DNA of 64,000 nt from Flagellimonas aurea (GCF_017313785.1 NZ_JAFLNL010000008.1:62001-126000); one strand, 5' to 3'; counted from the first letter of the stretch, positions 7,896 to 17,707 are shown. The notes: generated from the letters alone by a model not told the origin. Translations and numbers: made by a program.

Positions 7896-8735
7896 ATGAA
7901 AAAACTAATCAATAAAATAGTGCCCCGGGCCTACGGACAATATTTTAATCTGTACAGCCTTATTGCCCCCCATAAAGTGGCCAATAATGCCTTTCATGTT
8001 TTTTGCACAGTACGAAAAGGACGCATCAAACCCGAGCAAGCTGCCTATTTGGATGACTTTAAACTTACCGTTGAGGATATTGCCGGACATAAAATACAAT
8101 CGTACCGTTGGCCAGGGAATAAAGAAACCGTTCTGTTGGTACATGGCTGGGAGAGCAACACATTCAGGTGGCGCAACCTTATCAAAAAACTTAGGGAAGC
8201 CGATTTTAACATTATTGCTTTTGACGCTCCTTCACATGGATATTCTTCTGGAAAACATCTGTATGTGCCGTTGTACGAAGAAGCGGTAAACCACATGGTT
8301 AAAAAATATAATCCAAAGCATCTTATTGGGCATTCTGTTGGTGGAATGACGATTCTTTATAATCAATACAAAAATCCAAGTGAGCATGTTGATAAAATTG
8401 TTACTATTGGTTCTCCCTCGGAATTTCATGAGATTGTTGGTCATTTTCAGGACATTTTAAAGTTCAACAATAGGGTTATGAAACATTTGGATGATTATGT
8501 CTTGAATCGTTTCGGGTTCAAAATTGATGAATTTTCCACATCGAAGTTCGCACAGTCCATCAGTAAAAAAGGACTGTTATTCCACGATAAACACGACCTG
8601 ATTACCCCCTATCATGCCTCTGTCGCCGTCAATAAAAATTGGAAAGGGAGCCAATTGGTCAGTACCGAAGGACTAGGGCATTCCATGCACCAAGACGATG
8701 TTAACGATCAAATCATATCATTTTTGGAAGCTTGA
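7896..8735 (+). CDS. Alpha/beta hydrolase
   Basis: A 279-residue cytoplasmic alpha/beta hydrolase. The oxyanion/N-terminal motif VHGW is at 82-85, the nucleophile elbow GHSVGG at 145-150 (Ser147), the probable acid Asp234 in HDLITP, and the catalytic His262 in GLGHSM. The substrate is unknown. Its start is 97 bp from the divergent HxlR regulator, so control by that regulator is likely. The VOC gene follows after 33 bp and may be cotranscribed. Confidence 0.9.
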   Translation: MKKLINKIVPRAYGQYFNLYSLIAPHKVANNAFHVFCTVRKGRIKPEQAAYLDDFKLTVEDIAGHKIQSYRWPGNKETVLLVHGWESNTFRWRNLIKKLREADFNIIAFDAPSHGYSSGKHLYVPLYEEAVNHMVKKYNPKHLIGHSVGGMTILYNQYKNPSEHVDKIVTIGSPSEFHEIVGHFQDILKFNNRVMKHLDDYVLNRFGFKIDEFSTSKFAQSISKKGLLFHDKHDLITPYHASVAVNKNWKGSQLVSTEGLGHSMHQDDVNDQIISFLEA

Positions 8736-8768
8736 TAAAGTTGTTCTACTTTTCAGAAAAAATACACC

Positions 8769-9191
8769 ATGCAAAAAATAACTCCTTTTCATGTTGCCGT
8801 ACCGGTTCACAACCTTGATGAATGCCGAATATTTTACCGTGAAGTTCTTGGTTGCAAAGAAGGTAGAAGTGCCGAGCAATGGGTCGATTTCGATTTTTTC
8901 GGACATCAATTTGTGATTCATTATAAGCCAAAGTCCGAAGAAGAAACCCACACCAACCCTGTTGATGGCAAAAACGTACCCGTTCCCCACTACGGCGTGG
9001 TTTTACCGTGGGATACCTTCCAAACATTTTCGCAGGAACTTATTGAAAAAGGAATTGACTTTGTAATTGAACCTTACATTCGCTTTAAAGGAGAACCTGG
9101 TGAGCAGGCCACGATGTTCTTTTTGGACCCAGCAGGAAACGCTCTGGAATTCAAAGCTTTTAAGGACATGGGGCAATTGTTTGCCAAGTAG
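8769..9191 (+). CDS. VOC family (glyoxalase/dioxygenase-like) protein
   Basis: A 140-residue protein with the two beta-alpha-beta-beta-beta modules of the vicinal oxygen chelate fold: [22 protein letters not shown] at the start and [18 protein letters not shown] from about residue 75. Probable metal ligands are His9, His58 or His62, His76 and the Glu in NALEFKAF. It may act in detoxification together with the hydrolase upstream, but no reaction can be assigned. Confidence 0.88.
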   Translation: MQKITPFHVAVPVHNLDECRIFYREVLGCKEGRSAEQWVDFDFFGHQFVIHYKPKSEEETHTNPVDGKNVPVPHYGVVLPWDTFQTFSQELIEKGIDFVIEPYIRFKGEPGEQATMFFLDPAGNALEFKAFKDMGQLFAK

Positions 9192-9192
9192 A

Positions 9193-9819
9193 TTACGCGA
9201 GGTTCAATCCTTTTTTTCGTACCCATAGCATAGCAAAAACCATATTGGGCACCCAACAAAGCCAAGCCACTATTTTATAAGCCATTAAAAATTCACCAAA
9301 AACAATGGTGAGCAAAGGTAGCCATATGCGTAAGGTCACCGCTGCAAAACAAGCCGCGTAGCTGTAAATCATCATACCCTGATGAAGCGAAAGATCCTTC
9401 TTTTTGATGGCAATATATGCTCTTGTCGTGGTAAATACCCAAATCACCCCGAGACTTATAAAACCAATAGCGGGAACGATACCACCTGTGGCAAAAAATC
9501 CAAGATAAATTCCGCACGATCCACTGATCAAAGCTGAGACCACATAGATTTTTCCAATATTTCGATGTAATTGCAAGCGCTTGGCCCGCAGCCTTTTCAA
9601 GAACTGGGACCATCCCACCAAAAGCGCTATTCCACCAAAACTAATGTGGCCGTAAAACGCCGTCTTCCAAACGCTATTGGCGCGTAAATCTGATGACTTG
9701 CTCAACAATACACCAAAATCGTCAGAAGCCAATAAATAGGCCAAAGGATACAAACCTATCCCTATGGCCAAAAAGATAAATACCACCCAAGCTACCTTGT
9801 TTCTTGCTGTTTGAGCCAT
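9193..9819 (-). CDS. DUF2306 family membrane protein
   Basis: A 208-residue polytopic membrane protein with about six hydrophobic segments. The conserved DUF2306 features are visible: a helix with HISFGGIALLVGWSQF, then LHRNIGKIYVVSALISG, and HQGMMIYSYAACFAAVTLR near the C-terminal half. The function is unknown. It converges with the VOC gene, with stop codons 1 bp apart. Confidence 0.85.
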   Translation of the reverse strand: MAQTARNKVAWVVFIFLAIGIGLYPLAYLLASDDFGVLLSKSSDLRANSVWKTAFYGHISFGGIALLVGWSQFLKRLRAKRLQLHRNIGKIYVVSALISGSCGIYLGFFATGGIVPAIGFISLGVIWVFTTTRAYIAIKKKDLSLHQGMMIYSYAACFAAVTLRIWLPLLTIVFGEFLMAYKIVAWLCWVPNMVFAMLWVRKKGLNLA

Positions 9820-9939
9820 AATGCCTTGTTTAGCAAGAGGTAAGTTATCGATATTTTTATGACAAAAACAAGAATTTGAACAGCAATTCGTTATAAGTGT
9901 ACCAATTAGGCTAACAAGCCGTACCCAAATCTTATTACT

Positions 9940-10086
9940 ATGAAGACAATTTTACTATTGGTCACTCTTGTTTTTTCGGCCATGGCAGTATCCAGCTGCA
10001 CCAACGATGAAGGTGAAACGGAATTTGAACACCTTAATCCCGATGAGGAGCAGCAAATGGCATTAAAAACAGAGCAGAAAAACTAA
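9940..10086 (+). CDS. Small lipoprotein (48 aa)
   Basis: A short gene encoding a 48-residue lipoprotein. Signal peptide MKTILLLVTLVFSAMAVSSC has a lipobox with Cys20; the mature peptide is only 28 residues, acidic and Gln-rich (TNDEGETEFEHLNPDEEQQ). Its stop codon is 1 bp from the stop of folD on the other strand. The intact signal peptide and lipobox support a real gene. Function unknown. Confidence 0.65.
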   Translation: MKTILLLVTLVFSAMAVSSCTNDEGETEFEHLNPDEEQQMALKTEQKN

Positions 10087-10087
10087 G

Positions 10088-10966
10088 CTAGTTATTATGG
10101 CGCTCTCTGGCCAATAAGGTATTCTTGAGCAACATCGCTATCGTCATTGGCCCCACCCCTCCAGGTACGGGTGTGATAAAGGAAGCTTTTTTACTAACGT
10201 AATCAAAATCTACGTCACCTGTGATGTAGTATCCTTTTTCTTTAGTGTCATCGGCAACCCGAGTGATTCCCACATCTATGATGGTCACACCCTCTTTAAC
10301 CATATCGGCCTTTAAGAACCTTGGAACTCCTAGGGCAGAAATGACTATATCCGCTTGCAAGGTCAACTCCTTTAGGTTTTTGGTTCTACTGTGCGCAAGG
10401 GTCACGGTAGAGTTACCAGGTTTTCCTTTTTGGCTCATTAAAATACTGATGGGCCTACCGACGATATGGCTTCTCCCGATCACAACGGTGTGTTTTCCTT
10501 CGGTATCCACATTGTACCGCTTCAACAATTCCATGATTCCAAATGGAGTGGCAGATATAAAGGTCTCCATATCCAAGGCCATTTTTCCGAAATTGGTCGG
10601 GTGAAAACCATCCACATCCTTATCTGGATCTACCGCCATTAGCACTTTTTCTTCATCAATATGCTTGGGCAAAGGAAGCTGAACAATATACCCATCAATT
10701 GCTGGGTCATTGTTCAATTGATGTACTTGCTTTAGCAAATCTTCTTCTGTAGTTTCCTCCGGAAGATGGATCAAGGTGGATTCGAAACCTATTTTTTTAC
10801 AGGAACGCACCTTACTTCCCACATAGGTTAGACTGGCACCATCGTTACCCACCAAAACAGCGGCCAAATGAGGTACTTTTTCACCTCTCTCTTTCATTTG
10901 GGCCACCTCAACGGTGATTTCTTCTTTAATTTGGTTCGATATTTTTTTTCCGTCAAGGATTTCCAT
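10088..10966 (-). CDS. folD: Bifunctional methylenetetrahydrofolate dehydrogenase / cyclohydrolase FolD
   Basis: A 292-residue cytoplasmic enzyme that interconverts 5,10-methylene-THF and 10-formyl-THF using NADP. Family signatures are clear: the catalytic region [17 protein letters not shown] (with the Tyr and Lys), [23 protein letters not shown], the dinucleotide-binding [17 protein letters not shown] and the C-terminal [15 protein letters not shown]. The length is normal for FolD. It is 38 bp downstream of ffh on the same strand, so the two are likely cotranscribed. Confidence 0.97.
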   Translation of the reverse strand: MEILDGKKISNQIKEEITVEVAQMKERGEKVPHLAAVLVGNDGASLTYVGSKVRSCKKIGFESTLIHLPEETTEEDLLKQVHQLNNDPAIDGYIVQLPLPKHIDEEKVLMAVDPDKDVDGFHPTNFGKMALDMETFISATPFGIMELLKRYNVDTEGKHTVVIGRSHIVGRPISILMSQKGKPGNSTVTLAHSRTKNLKELTLQADIVISALGVPRFLKADMVKEGVTIIDVGITRVADDTKEKGYYITGDVDFDYVSKKASFITPVPGGVGPMTIAMLLKNTLLARERHNN

Positions 10967-11004
10967 GGGTTGTGTTGGTATTTAGTTCTGGGCTTTTGAA
11001 TAAG

Positions 11005-12333
11005 TTATCTCATGTTCTGCATCATCTGCATCATCTTCTTGCCTCCGCCACCTTGCATCATCTTCATCATCTTGCTCATTTGGTCGAATTGCTTTAGCAA
11101 CTGGTTCACTTCTTGAATAGAAGTTCCGCTACCTGCGGCAATTCTTTTTTTGCGGCTTGCATTCAACATAGCTGGGGTAGATCGTTCTTCGGGAGTCATA
11201 GAATGGATAATAGCCTCAATGTGCTTGAAGGCATCATCGTCAATATCCAACCCCTTTAGAGCCTTTCCTGCACCTGGAATCATTCCCATGAGGTCTTTCA
11301 TGTTCCCCATTTTCTTGATTTGCTGTATTTGACTCAAGAAGTCATCAAACCCGAATTTATTCTTGGCAATTTTCTTTTGAATCTTACGCGCCTGTTCTTC
11401 ATCGAATTGTTCTTGGGCACGCTCCACCAAGGACACCACGTCTCCCATTCCAAGGATACGATCGGCCATTCGGGATGGATGGAACACATCAATGGCCTCC
11501 ATTTTCTCGCCTGTACCAATAAATTTGATGGGCTTGTCCACTACGGATTTAATGGAAATAGCCGCACCTCCCCGGGTATCACCATCAAGCTTGGTAAGGA
11601 TTACACCATCAAAATTAAGTACATCGTTGAACGCCTTTGCAGTATTCACGGCATCTTGACCTGTCATGGAGTCCACCACAAACAAAGTTTCTTGCGGCTC
11701 AATGGCTTTGTGGATGTTGGAGATTTCATCCATCATCTGCTCGTCCACGGCCAAACGACCTGCAGTATCGATGATTACAACGTTGCACCCTGTACTTTTT
11801 GCATGGGCAATACCTGCCTTGGCAATGGCAACGGGGTCGTTGTTTTCCCTATCGGAATAAACCTCTACGCCGATTTGGTCCCCGACTACATGCAACTGAT
11901 CTATCGCTGCAGGACGATACACATCACAAGCCACCAAAAGCGGCTTCTTTGTTTTTTTGTTTTTGAGATAATTGGCCAATTTACCGGAAAAGGTGGTTTT
12001 ACCCGAACCTTGAAGACCGGACATCAGTATTACAGAAGGGTTGCCCGATAGGTCGATTTCCTCTGCATCGCCCCCCATAAGCTCGGTAAGCTCATCCTTT
12101 ACCAGCTTCACCATAAGCTGGCCCGGTTGAAGGGTGGTCAAAACGTTTTGACCCAGTGCCTTTTCCTTTACCGTATTGGTAAATTCCTTGGCTATTTTAA
12201 AGTTTACGTCAGCATCCAACAAAGCTCTTCGAACTTCCTTAAGGGTCTCTGCTACATTGATTTCCGTAATTTGACCATGTCCTTTAAGGACGTGGAATGC
12301 TTTATCTAATTTTTCGCTTAAATTATCGAACAT
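11005..12333 (-). CDS. ffh: Signal recognition particle protein Ffh
   Basis: A 442-residue SRP54-type GTPase that binds signal sequences of nascent membrane proteins and 4.5S RNA. The N domain is followed by the G domain with GLQGSGKTT, the insertion-box region, DTAGR and TKLDG motifs. The Met-rich M domain ends in QMSKMMKMMQGGGGKKMMQMMQNMR, which suits a signal-peptide-binding groove. The gene is preceded by a terminator (12383-12410), so it probably has its own promoter between 12334 and 12380. Confidence 0.97.
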   Translation of the reverse strand: MFDNLSEKLDKAFHVLKGHGQITEINVAETLKEVRRALLDADVNFKIAKEFTNTVKEKALGQNVLTTLQPGQLMVKLVKDELTELMGGDAEEIDLSGNPSVILMSGLQGSGKTTFSGKLANYLKNKKTKKPLLVACDVYRPAAIDQLHVVGDQIGVEVYSDRENNDPVAIAKAGIAHAKSTGCNVVIIDTAGRLAVDEQMMDEISNIHKAIEPQETLFVVDSMTGQDAVNTAKAFNDVLNFDGVILTKLDGDTRGGAAISIKSVVDKPIKFIGTGEKMEAIDVFHPSRMADRILGMGDVVSLVERAQEQFDEEQARKIQKKIAKNKFGFDDFLSQIQQIKKMGNMKDLMGMIPGAGKALKGLDIDDDAFKHIEAIIHSMTPEERSTPAMLNASRKKRIAAGSGTSIQEVNQLLKQFDQMSKMMKMMQGGGGKKMMQMMQNMR

Positions 12334-12382
12334 ATGTTCTTTGTTTTAAAGAGGGACAAATTTAAGAATAATATAAAAGAAA

Positions 12383-12410
12383 AAGGACGGCTTTGGGGTA
12401 GGCCGTCCTT
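12383..12410 (-). terminator. Rho-independent terminator
   Basis: A perfect 9-bp stem AAGGACGGC / GCCGTCCTT with a 10-base loop. On the minus strand it is followed by a T-rich run (TTTTTCTTTTAT). It ends the transcript of the repeat lipoprotein gene (12509-13567) before ffh. Confidence 0.85.
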
Positions 12411-12508
12411 CTTTTGGAAAAAGAATGGGGGAAAATTTTTATTTCTTCTTGAATTATTGACTAATCAGAGCTTCTAAAGCTTTTCAATTGAGAACCAATT
12501 GTTGTGGG

Positions 12509-13567
12509 TTATATATCACATCTTCTTTCGAGAACAATTTTATTGACATCGTCTTGGTACAACTTTATAAGATTTTCCTCAAGTTTATATACTTGCCATT
12601 CTGAGGTGAAATCGGGAAAATTTTCAAACTTAAGTCTCAAGTTCACTGCTCCATTTGACATACTTGTGTTCCAGGTTCCTGTTATCTCATTTGCAGTAAA
12701 TGTGGAAAAAACAACAGAACCATCTTCTCTAAATACCATTAAATGTTCAAGGTATTGTTCACTGTTGTCCATTTGGTTACGTATTACCTGTTTTACCTGT
12801 AATGGACAGGCCATTACATATTCGTCCAGCTCGGCTTCGGAGAAATCGTCATCGCCAAAGTCATTGTCGTCATCCTCATCACATTGATTTTTTTCCATTT
12901 CCAAAGTGGCAATCAAATCGGCATTATTTTCAACAACAATTTCGGTGCCGTCATGCTTTGTCAGTGTGATGGGATACTGGAAACTGACCAATCGATTGTC
13001 TTCCAACTCGGAAAATACACGGTACATATCAAAATCGGTTTCAACTTGGATTTCGGAACTCTGTTGTGCATCTATCACAAAGGTGAACAAGGTTATGGGA
13101 TATACGAAATCAACGCACTCAATATCGTCATCCCCGCCGCCTTCAATGCATTCACGGGCCCTAACCATAAGCTCTCCCTTATTTTCAATAGTAATTTGGC
13201 TATAATCCGCAAATGTTATTGTGATGGGAAAAACTATTTCTAGGATATTATTTCCCTCAATGGTAGCGTCAAAAACATTTTCGATTTTTTCTAGATCACT
13301 TTTGGAATTGATGCTGATCTCAACCCCATTTGCATTTACGGTATATGGAAACTGGATGGCGAAACAACTGGCTCCATCCACAATATTGTCAAAAGAACCA
13401 TCTTGGGATGAGGTTTGTTGAATTAAACCAGCAATGTCAGATTTAGCTGCAATGGTTTGTTCTTGGTCGTTGCCATGTACATCTTCATACTCCTCTTGAC
13501 AGGAATACAACCCAATAACAGACACCATGAGCACAACACGCATCACATTGTCAATCAGCTTCTTCAT
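12509..13567 (-). CDS. Lipoprotein with four internal beta-rich repeats
   Basis: A 352-residue lipoprotein with lipobox GLYSC (Cys23). Four related units of about 30 residues follow the pattern F-x-Y/F-P-I/Y-T ... I ... N ... L: about residues 69-95 (CFAIQFPYTV), 109-136 (EIVFPITITF), 152-186 (VDFVYPITLF) and 193-222 (VSFQYPITLT). An Asp-rich linker (229-243) leads to a C-terminal domain of about 110 residues. No named family is recognised with certainty. The frame opens 33 bp upstream; ATG 13567 gives the signal peptide. It is divergent from the ECF sigma gene, 113 bp away, which suggests but does not prove linked regulation. Confidence 0.78.
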   Translation of the reverse strand: MKKLIDNVMRVVLMVSVIGLYSCQEEYEDVHGNDQEQTIAAKSDIAGLIQQTSSQDGSFDNIVDGASCFAIQFPYTVNANGVEISINSKSDLEKIENVFDATIEGNNILEIVFPITITFADYSQITIENKGELMVRARECIEGGGDDDIECVDFVYPITLFTFVIDAQQSSEIQVETDFDMYRVFSELEDNRLVSFQYPITLTKHDGTEIVVENNADLIATLEMEKNQCDEDDDNDFGDDDFSEAELDEYVMACPLQVKQVIRNQMDNSEQYLEHLMVFREDGSVVFSTFTANEITGTWNTSMSNGAVNLRLKFENFPDFTSEWQVYKLEENLIKLYQDDVNKIVLERRCDI

Positions 13568-13680
13568 AACTATTGATTTTTTGGGGTTATTCTTTACCAC
13601 TAAACAATTCTCAAAAAAAAAACCCTACTTTTCCTTAATATTTTTCAAATATATTTGATTCCCTAATCAAACCATCTTCA

Positions 13681-14181
13681 ATGAGCAACGTTTGTGAAGA
13701 GCAAATTTTCAGTAAAGTTTTCAAGGCCCATTCCAAAACGGTCTTTAACTATATATTCTACAAGTTCGGCAATGAGGAAAAAGCAAATGACGCTGTACAG
13801 GAGGCATTTGTAAAATTATGGCAAAACTGTGCAAAAGTGAGCCCGGAGAAAGCAAAATCCTATGTTTACACAGTAGCCAACAACCTTTATTTAAATGTGA
13901 TAAAGGCTGAAAAGGTGAGGTTGAAACATGCCGACAGCCTTGTAAAAGATAGAACCAACGAATCTCCAGAATTTTTAATGGAGGAACAAGAATACAAGGA
14001 AAAATTGGACAATGCGCTTAATGCCCTACCCGAAAATCAACGGACCACATTTTTACTGAACCGAATCGATGGTAAAAAGTATGCAGAAATTGCAGAAATG
14101 GAGGAGGTGAGCGTAAAAGCCATTGAAAAACGAATGCATTTGGCCCTCAAAAGTTTACGGGAACATATTGATGGTATTTAG
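13681..14181 (+). CDS. RNA polymerase ECF-type sigma factor
   Basis: A 166-residue sigma-70 family factor with region 2 (KTVFNYIFYKFGNEEKANDAVQEAFVKLWQN, about 19-49) and region 4 (ALPENQRTTFLLNRIDGKKYAEIAEMEEVSVKAIEKRMHLALKSLR, about 115-160). With the FecR gene 75 bp downstream and the TonB receptor after that, it forms a cell-surface signalling cassette of the FecI type. Upstream at 13650-13657 is TATATTTG, which fits the Bacteroidota -7 element, but no good -33 TTTG sits at the right distance. Confidence 0.93.
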   Translation: MSNVCEEQIFSKVFKAHSKTVFNYIFYKFGNEEKANDAVQEAFVKLWQNCAKVSPEKAKSYVYTVANNLYLNVIKAEKVRLKHADSLVKDRTNESPEFLMEEQEYKEKLDNALNALPENQRTTFLLNRIDGKKYAEIAEMEEVSVKAIEKRMHLALKSLREHIDGI

Positions 14182-14256
14182 CTATAGAATTTATTTTGAA
14201 TTTTAAGTAGGGTATTTTAACAACTAGTTGTTTGTATAACGTAAAGCATAGAACCC

Positions 14257-15171
14257 ATGCAAGAAAATTATTTGGCAAAATGGCTGAGCGGAGAGCTTTC
14301 AGAAGATGAGCTTCGGGAATTTAAAGGCTCCGAAGAGTATGCCTCATATCAAAAGCTAAAGGATGTTTCTAGTAGGTTGACGGCTCCTGAATTCGATGCC
14401 GACCAAGCATTGCAACGCCTAAAAGATGAGTACATCGACAATGCGCCAAAGGTGATTTCCTTGAACCCTTTCAAGAAATTCCTTAGGGTGGCTGCAGTCA
14501 TTGCTGTTCTGCTTGCTGGTTCATACTTCTACATAAATACTTTGAATGAAAAAGTAACCACAGAGTTTGCAGAACGCTCCGAAGTTGTACTTCCCGATGA
14601 TTCCGAAATATTTTTGAATGCCGGTTCCCAAATCTCATACAGCGAGAAAGGTTGGGACAAAAATCGAAACATTGATTTACAAGGCGAAGCTTTCTTTAAA
14701 GTAGCCAAAGGAAAAAAATTCACCGTTTCCACCGACCATGGAAAAGTTAGCGTATTGGGAACACAGTTCAATGTGGAAAACAGAAAAGGTTTTTTTGAAG
14801 TAACCTGCTACGAAGGATTGGTAAGCGTTACCCACAACAATAAAGAATTAAAACTGCCCGCAGGAAATTCCTTTCTGGTAATCGATGGCAAAATTGTAAG
14901 CACTGGCACTCCAAATGGTAATTCCCCCTCTTGGATGAACAACGAAAGTAGTTTTGAAAGTATTCCTTTAAAATATGTTTTTGCCGAGCTGGAAAGACAG
15001 TTCAATATCCAGGTTAGCATTGAAAATATTGATACAAATCTTTTATTTACAGGTTCGTTTAACAACACAGACCTAAAAATGGCGTTAAAAAGTATAAGTA
15101 CCCCCTCCCAAACACGTTTTAAAATAGACGGAGACAACGTACTTTTTTATGCTGAGAACACACAACAATAA
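14257..15171 (+). CDS. FecR family anti-sigma regulator
   Basis: A 304-residue single-pass inner-membrane protein. The cytoplasmic N-terminal part (1-72) would hold the ECF sigma factor; a transmembrane helix follows (about 75-92, FLRVAAVIAVLLAGSYFYI); the periplasmic FecR domain has LPDDSEIFLNAGSQISY, IDLQGEAFFKVAKGKKFTV and VSVLGTQFNV; a DUF4974-type C-terminal domain ends the protein (SIPLKYVFAELERQFNIQV...). It relays occupancy of the downstream TonB receptor to the sigma factor. Its last 23 bp overlap the receptor gene in another frame, suggesting translational coupling. Confidence 0.93.
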   Translation: MQENYLAKWLSGELSEDELREFKGSEEYASYQKLKDVSSRLTAPEFDADQALQRLKDEYIDNAPKVISLNPFKKFLRVAAVIAVLLAGSYFYINTLNEKVTTEFAERSEVVLPDDSEIFLNAGSQISYSEKGWDKNRNIDLQGEAFFKVAKGKKFTVSTDHGKVSVLGTQFNVENRKGFFEVTCYEGLVSVTHNNKELKLPAGNSFLVIDGKIVSTGTPNGNSPSWMNNESSFESIPLKYVFAELERQFNIQVSIENIDTNLLFTGSFNNTDLKMALKSISTPSQTRFKIDGDNVLFYAENTQQ

Positions 15172-17707
15172 GCATATAGGCCTCGTCCTCGGTGTTTTGT
15201 TTTTTCTGGCAGGCAACATGAATGCACAGGAAGAACAACAATCCCTTATTTCATACATAAAAAATATAGAGAATCGTTTTGATGTCAAGTTCTCCTATCT
15301 TGATGAGGATTTGGATGGTCTCACCCTTAAAATTCCAGAAAGCCTGAATACCCTAGAAGAAATCCTTCAATACATCAAGGACATCTTCAATATTCAAACA
15401 GAAAAACTCAATGACCGCTATTACACCCTCTCCACCAAAAATCAGGTCAATGTGTGCGGTGTGGTTTTGGATAATTTTGCCGAAAACACGGTTATTGGAG
15501 CCACAATAGAGGTTTTGGGAACAGGCACCGCTAAAATAACGGACAATAACGGCTCTTTTTCACTGGAGAATATTCCTAGAAACGCGTCCTTGCAAATTCG
15601 GTATTTGGGATACGTGACCAAATATGTAAAGGTTGAAAGTCTGTTGCAACAAAGCGGATGCCCCAAAATACTTTTGGCACCTTATTACGAACAATTGGAT
15701 GAAGTGTTCGTATACAAATACCTCACCTCGGGAATTATAAAAGAAAAGGATGCCAGCATCACATTGAACACCGCAGAGTTTGGAATACTTCCAGGACTTA
15801 TTGAACCCGACATTCTGCAAACCGTACAAGCCTTGCCGGGGATAAAAAGTATTGACGAGACCGTATCGGACATCAACGTTCGTGGTGGTACCAACGACCA
15901 AAACCTTATTCTTTGGAACGGCATAAAAATGTATCAATCCGGACATTTTTTTGGGTTGATATCTGCCTTTAACCCCTATCAAACGGATAAAGTGACCATC
16001 TATAAAAATGGGACGCCCGCCAACTTTGGTGACGGGGTGAGCAGCGTTATTCAAATGGAAACGGGAAATTCCATCCCGGAAACGTTTAATGGTGGAGGTG
16101 GATTTAATTTGATAAGCGGCGATATCTACGCCGAGGCCCCCATAACCAACAACCTTGGAATTCAGTTTTCTGCAAGGCGCTCAGCCACCGACTTTTTGAG
16201 GACACCCACATACAAACAGTTCATCAATCGGGCGTTTCAGGATAGTGAGATTACACTTCAAAACAACAGCACCGTTGATGATGAATTTATACGTGACGAA
16301 GATTTTTTCTTTTATGATTTTTCCGGAAAAATCCTGTACGACCTCAACGAATATCACAAAATCAGACTGAGTGCCATACACATTAAAAACAATTTAAAAT
16401 TTGATGAGACCAATGTTACGGCAGATGAAACCAATATCAGCCTATTGAGACAGGACAATATTTCCGTTGGCGGGCAACTCCAAAGCGATTGGACGGATAG
16501 GTTCTCCACGCACCTGAACATCTATTACTCCAAGTACAATTTGGATGCACAAAATATTTATGACAATCAGATACAGCAGTTGTTCCAAAACAATCAAGTG
16601 ATTGAAAATGCACTAAAATTAAACACCACCTTTATTCTTAATGATGCATTTAATTGGAACAATGGGTATCAATACATTGAAACCGGTATTGTCAATGCTA
16701 CGATCATCAATCAACCCAGTTTTGAAAGTGAACTCAAAGGCGTAATCCGAACCCACGCACCATATTCGCAACTCAATTACAATTCTCCGGGGAACAAATT
16801 CATCGGAAAAATTGGAGCCCGATTCAATTTTATCGAGAATCTGAACACCTTTCAACAGCTTTTGGTGGAACCCAGAATCAACCTGAACTTTAAATTGGCC
16901 AATTATCTTAGGGCCGAGGTTTTAGGTGAGTTCAAAAGTCAGACCACCAACCAAATCATTGATTTGGAACAAAACTTTTTAGGCATTGAAAAGCGCAGAT
17001 GGATTTTGTCCAACGATAACACGCTTCCCGTGACCAAGAGCAAGCAAGGCTCGGTAGGCATCAATTACGAAAAAAACAATTTTTATGTGGGTGTCGAGGG
17101 CTTCTATAAAAATGTGGACGGCATCAGCACCAGCACGCAAGGATTCCAAAATCAATATCAATTTTCGGGAGAAATAGGAGGCTACAATGTTAAGGGCATG
17201 GAACTGCTTATCAACAAAAAAGGAGATAATTATAGTACTTGGTTAAGCTATGCTTACAACAAGAATGATTACACCTTCGACTCCATTGTACCACAAACAT
17301 TCCCGAACAATTTGGACATAAGACATACCATTACCTTTGCCAGCACCTACAATTATAAGGATTTGAAGCTGAGCATTGGACTTAATTACAGAACTGGTAA
17401 ACCCTTTACCGAACCTGTTCCGGGCGATGAAGGGCTGGATGACAACTTCTCCCCGCCCAGAATCAACTTTCAGGAACCAAACAGCAGTAGGTTGCCAGAA
17501 TATTTTAGGGCGGATGCCTCGGCCATATACAATTTTCAAATCGGTAGAACTATTCGGGCCAACGCCGGGCTGTCCATTTTAAACTTCACAAATAGAAGAA
17601 ACAGCCTCAACAAATATTATCGGGTCAACCAAGATAATGAAATCGAGACCGTGGAAAACTTTTCACTGGGCATTACCCCCAATATGAGTTTTAGGGTGAG
17701 TTTTTAA
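15149..17707 (+). CDS. TonB-dependent receptor with N-terminal signalling domain
   Basis: An 852-residue outer-membrane receptor. A signal peptide (to about residue 27, ...NMNAQ) is followed by a secretin/TonB short N-terminal (STN) domain (SLISYIKNIENRFDVKFSYLDEDL...), a carboxypeptidase-regulatory-like domain (VCGVVLDNFAENTVIGATIEVLG...), a plug domain (DILQTVQALPGIKSIDETVSDINVRGGTNDQNLILWNGIKMY) and a beta-barrel ending in a C-terminal Phe (MSFRVSF). The STN domain and the preceding sigma/FecR genes fit a transducing receptor. No SusD follows, so a siderophore-like or other small ligand is as likely as a glycan. Confidence 0.92.
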   Translation: MLRTHNNKHIGLVLGVLFFLAGNMNAQEEQQSLISYIKNIENRFDVKFSYLDEDLDGLTLKIPESLNTLEEILQYIKDIFNIQTEKLNDRYYTLSTKNQVNVCGVVLDNFAENTVIGATIEVLGTGTAKITDNNGSFSLENIPRNASLQIRYLGYVTKYVKVESLLQQSGCPKILLAPYYEQLDEVFVYKYLTSGIIKEKDASITLNTAEFGILPGLIEPDILQTVQALPGIKSIDETVSDINVRGGTNDQNLILWNGIKMYQSGHFFGLISAFNPYQTDKVTIYKNGTPANFGDGVSSVIQMETGNSIPETFNGGGGFNLISGDIYAEAPITNNLGIQFSARRSATDFLRTPTYKQFINRAFQDSEITLQNNSTVDDEFIRDEDFFFYDFSGKILYDLNEYHKIRLSAIHIKNNLKFDETNVTADETNISLLRQDNISVGGQLQSDWTDRFSTHLNIYYSKYNLDAQNIYDNQIQQLFQNNQVIENALKLNTTFILNDAFNWNNGYQYIETGIVNATIINQPSFESELKGVIRTHAPYSQLNYNSPGNKFIGKIGARFNFIENLNTFQQLLVEPRINLNFKLANYLRAEVLGEFKSQTTNQIIDLEQNFLGIEKRRWILSNDNTLPVTKSKQGSVGINYEKNNFYVGVEGFYKNVDGISTSTQGFQNQYQFSGEIGGYNVKGMELLINKKGDNYSTWLSYAYNKNDYTFDSIVPQTFPNNLDIRHTITFASTYNYKDLKLSIGLNYRTGKPFTEPVPGDEGLDDNFSPPRINFQEPNSSRLPEYFRADASAIYNFQIGRTIRANAGLSILNFTNRRNSLNKYYRVNQDNEIETVENFSLGITPNMSFRVSF

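Noticed and set aside
11320..12051. 243-codon open frame antisense to ffh
   Set aside because: It lies wholly inside ffh on the opposite strand and has no recognisable domain; ffh is certain.
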